Source: Nonomuraea typhae
GTDB taxonomy: Bacteria; Actinomycetota; Actinomycetes; Streptosporangiales; Streptosporangiaceae
DNA length: 64,000 bases
Assembly: GCF_009760925.1 (NCBI RefSeq)
Contig: NZ_VRLV01000004.1
Location: 560,308-624,307 of the forward strand
Reading direction: 5' to 3'
Shown: positions 8,510 to 15,371 of the stretch, in pieces
How the letters are laid out: each line of letters opens with the position of its first letter
Numbering within the stretch: position 1 is the first letter of the stretch
Notes under the pieces: model-generated
Told to the model about the DNA's origin: nothing
Seen by the model: the letters and a program-made list of their open reading frames with translations, nothing else
The model's database searches: none
Position numbers and translations under genes: made by a program

Positions 8510-9861
8510 ACACCGCCCGCCGCCGGACCGCGGGCGGCAGAGACGCCGGGACGGTGAGTGGCGCGGCCCGCCGCTGGGTGATGGGTGGCTGGGAGGCCGG
8601 GACGGTGGGTGGCGCCGCTCGCCGCTGGGCGGTGGGCGCGGTGGGTGCGGCCGGGCGCTGGGCCGTTGCCGCCGCCGGAGGCTGGGCCGCCGGCGCCGCG
8701 GGTGCCGCCGCTCGCTGCTGGGCCGTGGAGGCGGCGCGCGCCGCCGCCGAGGTTCCCGCGGTCGGCGCCGAGGCCGCCGCCTGGACCGTGTACGGCTGGG
8801 CCGAGGTGGCCCTGGCCTGCGCGGTGCTGGGCGAACCCGCCGCCTTCGCCGGGCTCGACGAGGTCGTGGCGGCCGGTGCCGTACGGCATGGCGGTCCTGC
8901 TGCCGAGCGGCTGAGTGCCCTGCGCGCGATGGCCGGTCCGGTGCCCGGGTTCTACCCGGACGCCGGCCCGCCGGGGCCCGTTCCTCCGGTCGGGGAGGAC
9001 ACCTGGCGGGCCTGCGCGGCCCTGGCCGCCTTCTGCGACGCGCTGCCGTCTGGGTGTGCGGCGGCCGGCGGCTTCTCATGGTCTCGGGATGGGTTCGTGC
9101 CGGTTCCCGATCGGGCGCGGGCGCAGCTGCGGTGGGGTGAGCGGTATCGGCCGTCCGCCCGGAGGGGGCATCGGGTGGTCGCGGGGGAGCGCTTCGCGGG
9201 GCTGGTCCGGCGTACCTGGATCCGCCTGCCCGGTCACCCCGCGGTGCTGGTCGACGTGCCGCGGCAGGGGCCCGAGCCGGTCCGGCGGGTCTGGCGGGGC
9301 ATCCACGACGGCGCCCATCTCGACCACCTGGCCCTGGCGGGCGAGGGGCCGGTCGAGTTCGGGCACGGGCTGCTGGCCGCCGAGTCCTACGCCATGGCGG
9401 TGGAACTGGTCGCGCTCCTGGAGAGCCTGGAACGCGGCGACGTCCAGGTCGCCGCCTGCCTGCGGGACGGCCTGGCCGAGCGGATCGGCCGCCTGCCGGG
9501 CTTCCCCGGTCCGCTGCGCCAGGCCGGGCGCACGGTACGGCGGGCCGCCGGCCACCGGTCGCCCGACCTCGCCCACCTCCCCCGGCTGGCCGCCACCTAT
9601 GTGACCGGCCCGCTCCGCCTGCTGGCCGGACACGGCCCCGCATCGGCAGGCCACGGCCCCTCGCCGGTCGGAGACGGGCACGCGTTACCCGCGCGGCTGT
9701 GGCGGGATCTGCTCGGGCGCTGGTCGGCGCTCACCCGGCGCTGGCCCGCGGCGCAGCGACTTATGGCAGATGTCGCAGACATTCATGCTGATGAAGTATC
9801 AATGGCTTCGCCCGGCTTTGTAGTACAGTGGCCTTCAGCTATACGCGATGAAAAACTTTAG
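8506..9861 (+). CDS. Unknown protein with HDxxHxxH motif and Trp/Ala/Gly-rich N-terminus
   Basis: A 451-aa product if GTG 8506 (overlapping the oxygenase stop) is the start. Residues 1-90 are low-complexity and internally repetitive (AGTVSGAARRW then AGTVGGAARRW). The central part contains HDGAHLDH (residues 267-274) followed by LAAESYAMAVEL with Glu at 293 and 300. That spacing recalls an HExxH-plus-downstream-Glu zinc site with Asp replacing the catalytic Glu. I do not recognise the family. The last ~33 codons from about 9765 switch to AT-ending codons unlike the rest, so the C-terminus may be read-through into former intergenic DNA. Confidence 0.6.
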   Translation: MNTARRRTAGGRDAGTVSGAARRWVMGGWEAGTVGGAARRWAVGAVGAAGRWAVAAAGGWAAGAAGAAARCWAVEAARAAAEVPAVGAEAAAWTVYGWAEVALACAVLGEPAAFAGLDEVVAAGAVRHGGPAAERLSALRAMAGPVPGFYPDAGPPGPVPPVGEDTWRACAALAAFCDALPSGCAAAGGFSWSRDGFVPVPDRARAQLRWGERYRPSARRGHRVVAGERFAGLVRRTWIRLPGHPAVLVDVPRQGPEPVRRVWRGIHDGAHLDHLALAGEGPVEFGHGLLAAESYAMAVELVALLESLERGDVQVAACLRDGLAERIGRLPGFPGPLRQAGRTVRRAAGHRSPDLAHLPRLAATYVTGPLRLLAGHGPASAGHGPSPVGDGHALPARLWRDLLGRWSALTRRWPAAQRLMADVADIHADEVSMASPGFVVQWPSAIRDEKL

Positions 9862-9871
9862 CTAGCTAAAG
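9818..9871 (+). promoter_or_regulatory. Putative promoter and perfect 16-bp palindrome before the 9886 gene
   Basis: CTTTAGCTAGCTAAAG at 9856-9871 is a perfect palindrome. Upstream, TTGTAG (9818-9823) and TATACG (9840-9845) are separated by 16 nt, which would put the transcript start at about 9852, directly against the palindrome. This is the classic arrangement for a repressor operator. The palindrome also contains the stop codon of the preceding gene. The downstream gene encodes an HTH-like protein and is the first candidate to bind here. Confidence 0.5.
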
Positions 9872-9885
9872 AACGGTTCGGCGTC

Positions 9886-10683
9886 ATGGCGGACATGATC
9901 CACGCGTTACGTTCCAGCGTCGCCACCCGCTGGTGGGTGGACGGCGAGCGACGACGGCGTCACTGGAACACCTCCCAGATCTACTACCGAGCCTTCCTCA
10001 CGTGCACCGCGGAAGCCGATGGCCACCCCGACGGCAGAGCCCTGGTGGCCAGGGCCGGCGGTCCGACGAGCACCTTCTACACCGTGGCCGGGCCCAAGGC
10101 GCAGCACACCCTGCTGGCGCGCTACCGGGCGGCGCTGCCCTCCCTGGCCGAGCGCTATCCCACCCCCAGCGTGGCCGCCTGGCTGGGGCACGAGACCGCG
10201 GTGTGGGCCTACTGGCAGCACCGCACCGGCTGGCTGCGCGCGATCAGCGGCCAGGACCGCGACCGGGCCTGCCGCTCGCTCGTGATCGTCCTGGCCGACT
10301 TCGCCGCCGGGCAGCGCGACCTCATGCACGCGCTCGACTGGCGGCCGCCGATCTGCGCGGTGGAGGACTTCGCCATCGTCCTGGGCGGCGGCCCTTCGCC
10401 CGAGAACGTGTACGACCCGCTCGCGCGCCTCCTGAAAGCCGTCGCCGCCGCCCCCGGGCTGCCACCCGAGGCGGCGGCCGACAGCGCGGAACGCGAACTG
10501 GACGACCTGCTGCGACCGGCCGGCAGCGCGGCGGCACAGGCCCGCCTCGCCGAGGCCGTCGAGAACGTGCTGAGCAACCCGGACATCAGCGACGAGAGGC
10601 TCATGGAGATCGGCAAGATGCTGAGAAGCGCCGGCGAACTGCTGCTGGGCGGATCCGGCCGCGCCGGCTCGTCGGCGGCGTGA
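9886..10683 (+). CDS. Putative DNA-binding regulator (TetR-like STFY helix)
   Basis: A 265-aa soluble protein. GRALVARAGGPTSTFYTVAG (residues ~50-70) resembles the TetR recognition helix, where STFY or STLY precedes a short loop. The flanking helices are longer than usual and I cannot place it firmly in TetR. The remainder is helical, including a bundle rich in Trp (AVWAYWQHRTGWL). The gene follows a strong palindrome, consistent with autoregulation. The next gene begins one base after its stop, at a GTG. Moderate confidence for regulator, high that it is a real gene. Confidence 0.6.
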   Translation: MADMIHALRSSVATRWWVDGERRRRHWNTSQIYYRAFLTCTAEADGHPDGRALVARAGGPTSTFYTVAGPKAQHTLLARYRAALPSLAERYPTPSVAAWLGHETAVWAYWQHRTGWLRAISGQDRDRACRSLVIVLADFAAGQRDLMHALDWRPPICAVEDFAIVLGGGPSPENVYDPLARLLKAVAAAPGLPPEAAADSAERELDDLLRPAGSAAAQARLAEAVENVLSNPDISDERLMEIGKMLRSAGELLLGGSGRAGSSAA

Positions 10684-10684
10684 C

Positions 10685-11860
10685 GTGACCCCAAGCGGAC
10701 AGCCCGGCATGACGCCGCACCGGCGGCCCGACGCGAAACCGGGCCACCGGTCGGACGGCACTCTGGATCGGCGGACGGACACGCAACCAGGCCGGCGGCC
10801 CGACGGGACGACGGGCCGGCGCCCCGATGGGACACCCGCGCAGCCAGGCCGGTGGCCCGGTGCGGAGGCCGGGCGGAAGAACGCCGAGCGGAAGAAGGCG
10901 GTGGCGGCCGAGCTGCGGGCGCAGATGCTGACCATGATGACCGGGCGGCCGCGAGGGCTGGCTGATCTGCACCGGCGTGCCGAGGCCGAACTCGGCGAGG
11001 CGGATCCGGTCACCCTGCTCATCGCCTGCAAGTCCGAGACCCACGCCAGCCGTGCCCGTCCGGTGGCCGAGTCGGTGCGGGTGTGGGCGCGGCTGGTCCG
11101 GAGCGCGGACGCCGTCCTCGACCTCGACGATCCGGCCCGCCTGGAGATCATCTCCAGGTACGGCAGGTGGCTCGGCCGCCGTGGCGAGCCTGCCGACCTG
11201 GACCAGGCCGTCCGCCATCAGCGTGGCGAACTGCACCGCCGGGAACAGGGCCTGGGCGCCCACGCCTACTGGACCGGCGTGGCCCGGCTCGACCTCGCCG
11301 CGGCGCTGGGCGAACGGGCCCGCCTCGGCCACCTGGATCTCGGCGTGAAGGACAGCGCGGCCGGCGACCTGGCGGAGGCGATCGAGCTGAGCGAGGCGGA
11401 GATCGAGCACCGCGGCCGCGTCTGGGGCCACGACGACCTGCGCACCTGGGAGGCCCGGGGCGTCCTGGGGAAGGCGCAGCTGAGCCGTACCGGAACCTCG
11501 GCCGACCGCGTGGTGCGCATGACCGCCGCCTTCATCGCCGGTCGGCAGGTACGGCGGGAGCCGCGTCTGTTGCAGGCGCGGTTGCTGCGGTCCCAGGCGC
11601 TGCTCGCGGCAGGCCGGCAGGCCGAGGCGGAGGTCGAGGCCCGGTTGGCCGGCGAACTCCACCGCACGGGACACGAAGCCTGGCCGGGCGGCGTGGATCC
11701 GGGCCTGGCCGCGCTGACCCTGGCCCGCGTCCTGGCCGAGACGGACACGGTGGACGCGCTGGCCGCCGCCCGCCGCGCCCTGCGCGCCCGGCTGGCCTGG
11801 TTCCCGGAGAACAGCGTGTACTGCGCGGAGGCCCAGGCGGTCCTGGCCGCCCGCAGATGA
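10685..11860 (+). CDS. Helical-repeat (TPR-like) hypothetical protein with low-complexity N-terminus
   Basis: A 391-aa protein starting with GTG one base after the preceding stop. Residues ~1-65 are a hydrophilic repeat region with recurring RRPDGT units (GRRPDGTTGRRPDGTP). The rest consists of Ala/Leu/Arg/Glu helical pairs typical of TPR or NB-ARC-associated repeats in actinomycetes. There are no membrane segments or catalytic motifs. Translational start might lie further in, for example at the Met run near ELRAQMLTMM, because the N-terminal repeat could be non-essential. Function is unknown; the tight spacing suggests a complex with the upstream regulator-like protein. Confidence 0.65.
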   Translation: MTPSGQPGMTPHRRPDAKPGHRSDGTLDRRTDTQPGRRPDGTTGRRPDGTPAQPGRWPGAEAGRKNAERKKAVAAELRAQMLTMMTGRPRGLADLHRRAEAELGEADPVTLLIACKSETHASRARPVAESVRVWARLVRSADAVLDLDDPARLEIISRYGRWLGRRGEPADLDQAVRHQRGELHRREQGLGAHAYWTGVARLDLAAALGERARLGHLDLGVKDSAAGDLAEAIELSEAEIEHRGRVWGHDDLRTWEARGVLGKAQLSRTGTSADRVVRMTAAFIAGRQVRREPRLLQARLLRSQALLAAGRQAEAEVEARLAGELHRTGHEAWPGGVDPGLAALTLARVLAETDTVDALAAARRALRARLAWFPENSVYCAEAQAVLAARR

Positions 11861-11882
11861 CCACGGCCGAGGTCTCCTGCCG

Positions 11883-11907
11883 GGACCGGGGTCACGGTCT
11901 CCGGTCC
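11883..11907. terminator. Convergent stem-loop between helical-repeat gene and radical SAM gene
   Basis: GGACCGG (11883-11889) pairs perfectly with CCGGTCC (11901-11907) across an 11-nt loop that contains the radical SAM stop codon. It lies in the 31-bp gap between two converging genes. There is no T-run, as usual for actinomycete terminators, so the call is moderate. Confidence 0.4.
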
Positions 11908-12560
11908 GGGCGCCAGCTTGTGGGGCCGAGTTCCACGCCGCGGGTCCTCAGGGCGCGTTCCAGCCTGGGCAGGGTGCCGCTCGCGGGGACGCCGATCAGC
12001 CAGACGCCGTGCTCGTCGGCCGCCACCTGCATGGGGGAGCTGTCCGGCGTGTGGCCGACGAACGGCTGGTAGCGGCGTTCGGCCAGTTCGGTGCGGAGCA
12101 GCATGTGCTGGCCGGCCGAGCCCCGCCAGATCAGGCCGGTCGGCCGCCCGGCCTCGTAGCGGCCGGTGATCAGTACGTCCGCGTGCCGGACGGCCGCCCG
12201 CTGGGCGTCGTCCAGCTCGGATTCCTCGTATCCGGTGAAGACGAGCAGGTCGAGTTCGCGGGCCGTACCCGATCTGATCTCGTGGGCGGCGGTGAGGAGA
12301 GCGGCGAGCCCCTCGGGCTGCGTGAGCGGCTCGCCGCCGCTGATGGTCAGCCCGTCGGCGCCGCCGCGCACGGCTTCGCGCCAGAGGGCGGCGAGCCGGT
12401 CGACGGGCACCTCGGCTCCGGCCGCGGGGTCCCAGGTGTCGCGGGACATGCAGCCGGGGCAGGCCAGCGGGCATCCCTGGGTCCAGATGCCGAGGCGGCG
12501 GCCGTAGCCGAGGGTGGTGACGGGGCTGTGGACGCGGTTCACGCGCAGGGTGGTGGTCAT
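11892..12560 (-). CDS. Small radical SAM protein (NrdG-like activase fold)
   Basis: A 222-aa protein with the radical SAM cluster motif CPLACPGC (CX3CX2C, residues ~30-37) and TISGGEPL for SAM binding. The size and the N-terminal WTQGCPLACPGC context match the activating-enzyme (NrdG/PflA) branch, but no glycyl-radical enzyme gene is nearby, so the partner is unknown. The start at 12560 overlaps the membrane-protein stop by ATGA. It is the last gene of a four-gene minus-strand operon that diverges from a kinase/AAA+ operon. It may modify a protein of that locus. Confidence 0.85.
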   Translation of the reverse strand: MTTTLRVNRVHSPVTTLGYGRRLGIWTQGCPLACPGCMSRDTWDPAAGAEVPVDRLAALWREAVRGGADGLTISGGEPLTQPEGLAALLTAAHEIRSGTARELDLLVFTGYEESELDDAQRAAVRHADVLITGRYEAGRPTGLIWRGSAGQHMLLRTELAERRYQPFVGHTPDSSPMQVAADEHGVWLIGVPASGTLPRLERALRTRGVELGPTSWRPDRRP

Positions 12561-13804
12561 TCCATCGTCTCGATGAGGGCGGCTATGGCTTCGGTGGCCT
12601 TCGGGTCGGCCAGGCCGGCGGCGACGCCGTCCAGGTAGCGGACGCGGGCGGCCTTGAAGGTCTGCTGGACGGCGTTCCGGTCGTCGGTCAGCCGTTGCTG
12701 CGCGGAGGTCTCCAGGCGGTCGCGGGCGGCCTCCAGTTCGGTGCGCTGGACCGTGAGGGTCTCCAGGTGGCCGCGGGCGGCGACGAGCTGGGCGGACATC
12801 TGGTCGCGGTGGCCGGTGGCGCCTTCGTAGGCCGTCCGCAGCGGGTGGAAGCGGGCCGTCCCGAGGAGGAAGGAGATCCCGGCGGTGATGAACAGCAGCA
12901 TGACGAACAGCGCGATGATGCTGAAGTCGCTGGCGTGCAGCGGCTCGGCGGCGCTCTCCACGCCTTCCTGCGGGACGAGCCGGTTGTTCTCGTCGGCGAC
13001 CTTGGGCGGCACGAGCAGCACCCTGGCCCGCAGGTAGCCGAGCATGGCGGCCAGGTAGAGGCAGGGCAGGAGCAGGATCAGCGCGGTCAGGATCACCGGG
13101 CGCTCCTCGCCGGTGGCGTGGCGGCCCCGGTAGAGGTAGCCGGCGAGGTGGGGCAGCAACACCATGATCGAGGCCACCGACACGGCGAAGATCCCGGCGA
13201 GCACCTGCTCGCTCACCTCGTTGCCGTGGAAGTAGTCGAAGATGACCCACTGGATCGGCACGTCGATGGCGACGAGCGCGGCCAGGATCGTCAGCTTGAG
13301 CCACTGGGGCAGCGGCGGGGAGGTGTAGGGCCCCTCCCATCTGGTCGTCTCCGGCCCGGTCACGTCCATGCCGCCCGGCTGCTCCTCGGGGGCGTCGCCC
13401 TCGTGCCGCAGCCTGCGCCGGCGCCTGCGCTCGTCGTCCTGGGCCATCCTGTCGATCCGCGTCCGGATGCCGCCGACGTCCTCCTCGGCTCTGTCGTGCC
13501 TGGTCTCGAGTTCCGTGACCCGGGTGGTGGTCACGGCCTGTTCGGCGGCGAGGCCGGCCAGGCGTCCTCGTACCGCCTCCATCCGCGTCCGGTCGTCGCT
13601 GGGCAGCCCGTCCAGCACCCGTTTCTCCTCGGCCTTCAGGTAGCTCACGTGGGGTGGCAGCGCCGTGAAGGACCAGTTGTCCAGGATGCCGGAGTGCGCG
13701 TCGGACACGCCCTGCTGGTAGGCCCGCTCGATCACACCGGTGCCGTCGTAGCCGACCGGCCCGGTCCCGGAGGGTTCGGTCCCGGGGGGCTGCGGATGGG
13801 TCAT
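12557..13804 (-). CDS. Membrane protein with coiled coils flanking four transmembrane helices
   Basis: A 415-aa protein. Residues ~50-130 form a coiled coil, ending in a basic patch (ERRRRRRLRHE). Four hydrophobic helices follow: LKLTILAALVAI, VLAGIFAVSVASIMVLL, VILTALILLLPCLYLAAML and IIALFVMLLFITAGISFLL. A second coiled coil occupies the C-terminal ~100 residues. There is no enzyme motif. The ATG at 13804 has GGAGG nine bases upstream. Such proteins often scaffold large membrane-associated assemblies. It lies between the lipoprotein and radical SAM genes. I do not recognise a family. Confidence 0.75.
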   Translation of the reverse strand: MTHPQPPGTEPSGTGPVGYDGTGVIERAYQQGVSDAHSGILDNWSFTALPPHVSYLKAEEKRVLDGLPSDDRTRMEAVRGRLAGLAAEQAVTTTRVTELETRHDRAEEDVGGIRTRIDRMAQDDERRRRRRLRHEGDAPEEQPGGMDVTGPETTRWEGPYTSPPLPQWLKLTILAALVAIDVPIQWVIFDYFHGNEVSEQVLAGIFAVSVASIMVLLPHLAGYLYRGRHATGEERPVILTALILLLPCLYLAAMLGYLRARVLLVPPKVADENNRLVPQEGVESAAEPLHASDFSIIALFVMLLFITAGISFLLGTARFHPLRTAYEGATGHRDQMSAQLVAARGHLETLTVQRTELEAARDRLETSAQQRLTDDRNAVQQTFKAARVRYLDGVAAGLADPKATEAIAALIETME

Positions 13805-13820
13805 GCCCGTAATCCTCCGA

Positions 13821-14567
13821 TCAGACTTTTTTCGGCGGGACAGCGCACTTGGCCTTGTCTTTCAGAAGCTCGGTCCAGAAGGCGTCGAATCCCGCGAATT
13901 TCGCCGGGTCCGCGCTCTGGAGCATGCCGTATCCGATCGTGACGAGTTGTACTCCGGAAAGGTCGGGAATGCGGCCGCCCGCGGCGAGCTGCTCGATAAG
14001 GGCACGCCTTTTGTCCGGGGTGGTCAAATCCGCTGTGTAAAGGTTCAGCCCGTGCGTGCTGCCCTTCGGATCGGTGGCCAGGAAATCGCTGAACACGATC
14101 AGGTGGTAGGGGACCTCGCGGGCGGGGCGCTCCTCCACGGCCCGCCAGAGGCCGCCGAGGACGTCGGACCCCTGGACCTCCCGGGCGTCGGTGCGCACGC
14201 AGCCGAGCAGGTCGTCGGCGCGTTTGACCGCGGCGTCCTGCCGGGCGGCCCGCAGCGAGTCCCGGTCGACGTTGCCGGAGACGTCGGGGTCGATGTCCAG
14301 GTTCTTGACCCGGCAGTAGGCCGCACGGGACGAGCCGGTGATCTGCTCGAACGTCACGCTCCTGCAGCCCGCCTCGTTGAGCAGCCTCGGCAGCTCCTGT
14401 TTGATCCGCTGCCCGGCGTCGAAGCCGGTCACCGGCTTGGCCGAGCCGGAGCCGTCCAGGACGACGTCGCAGACTCCGGCCAGCCGTTCCTCGGCGCAGG
14501 CGGTGAGCCCGGCGCCGAGCACGACGGTCGCCGCGAAGGATGCCATGAGCCGGTGGAAGGGGGGCAT
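13821..14567 (-). CDS. Lipoprotein with vWA-like MIDAS motif
   Basis: A 248-aa protein. The N-terminus is a lipoprotein signal ending in the lipobox LGAGLTAC. The mature part begins with CDVVLDGSGS, a DxSxS metal-ion-dependent adhesion motif as in von Willebrand A domains. Later YHLIVFSDFL matches the vWA Asp-bearing strand. Several Cys residues fit an extracytoplasmic location. The start at ATG 14567 has GGAG eight bases upstream; the longer open frame would begin inside the preceding gene. It probably presents a metal-dependent binding surface outside the membrane for the kinase/AAA+ locus. The vWA call rests on motifs only. Confidence 0.7.
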   Translation of the reverse strand: MPPFHRLMASFAATVVLGAGLTACAEERLAGVCDVVLDGSGSAKPVTGFDAGQRIKQELPRLLNEAGCRSVTFEQITGSSRAAYCRVKNLDIDPDVSGNVDRDSLRAARQDAAVKRADDLLGCVRTDAREVQGSDVLGGLWRAVEERPAREVPYHLIVFSDFLATDPKGSTHGLNLYTADLTTPDKRRALIEQLAAGGRIPDLSGVQLVTIGYGMLQSADPAKFAGFDAFWTELLKDKAKCAVPPKKV

Positions 14568-14581
14568 GTCCGTGCTCCTGA

Positions 14582-15187
14582 CTATGCGACGATCTCCAGC
14601 GCGCGCCGCACCACGCCGGCGGCGCCCTGCAGGTGGGTGAACAGCAGCTCGTCGGGCGTGTCCCACACCGGCTCGTGATCGAGCACGGGCACGGATCCGA
14701 CGGTCAGCCCGCCCTTGCTCCTGCGCCGGACCCGGCGGCGCAGCACGCCTTCCCAGTACCAGGCCACCAGCTGCCCGGCCTGGCCGTGCCGGGACAGCAG
14801 CTCGTGCCGGCACGCGGCCACGCCGACCCGCCATCGCGCGATCAGGTCGACGAAGGCGACGCGGGTCCTGGGCGTGACGGTGCCGTTCGCCTCGTGCTCG
14901 CGCAGCACCTCGCTGGCCTCGCGGCAGATCGCCCTGATGAGGCCCGCGTTCTCGTCGAGCAGCCGCTTCTGCATCGCGTTGGACTCGGCTCTGGAACGTT
15001 CCTGCCTCTCGTGCACGAAGGTCGCGCCCAGCGCGCTGGCCATCGCGGCCGTCATCGGCGCGGTGATCAGCTTGTGCTGGGCCTGGGCCTGCATCCAGAT
15101 GCGGCGCGAGGCTCGCTTGCCCTCCCGCATGGCCGCCCGGCGCTGGCGCTCGGACGGCTCCTCCGGTGTGTCGTCCACCGCCTTCAT
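14582..15187 (-). CDS. Hypothetical helical protein, first gene of the radical SAM arm
   Basis: A 201-aa protein beginning at ATG 15187 with AAGGAGC upstream. The N-terminal ~40 residues are strongly charged (EEPSERQRRAAMREGKRASRR). A weakly hydrophobic helix follows (LITAPMTAAMASALGATF), then long helices with a basic RRRVRRRSKGG segment. There is no named domain that I recognise. It stands at the head of the minus-strand operon facing the kinase promoter and is separated from the lipoprotein by 14 bp. Confidence 0.65.
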   Translation of the reverse strand: MKAVDDTPEEPSERQRRAAMREGKRASRRIWMQAQAQHKLITAPMTAAMASALGATFVHERQERSRAESNAMQKRLLDENAGLIRAICREASEVLREHEANGTVTPRTRVAFVDLIARWRVGVAACRHELLSRHGQAGQLVAWYWEGVLRRRVRRRSKGGLTVGSVPVLDHEPVWDTPDELLFTHLQGAAGVVRRALEIVA

Positions 15188-15371
15188 GGCGTTGCTCCTT
15201 ATCGACTTATCCAGCCATTGACGTTTTCTGGGGACAATAGAAAAACTATGTCATACTCCAGCTAGGTTGACGGGATAGGAGGTGATATTCCAGATCTGCG
15301 GCTTGTTTTGTGGAATGGGGGAGTCGCCGTTCCATATAAATGGCGGAATTCATGGAATGCGGGGAATCGGA
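15188..15371. promoter_or_regulatory. Divergent promoter region between radical SAM arm and kinase arm
   Basis: This AT-rich 184-bp gap separates the two arms. It carries GACAATAG (15233-15240) and CTATGTC (15246-15252), an imperfect inverted repeat around AAAAA. TTGACG occurs at 15218 and 15267. A full anti-Shine-Dalgarno complement, AGGAGGTGAT, lies at 15277-15286 with no ATG/GTG/TTG at normal distance. Its own GTG opens a frame into the kinase, but the intervening codons are AT-rich and non-coding in character. Confidence 0.45.

Noticed and set aside
15282..15371. GTG 15282 as kinase start
   Set aside because: The first 30 codons are AT-rich and unlike the rest; ATG 15372 has its own GGGGA and precedes normal codon usage.
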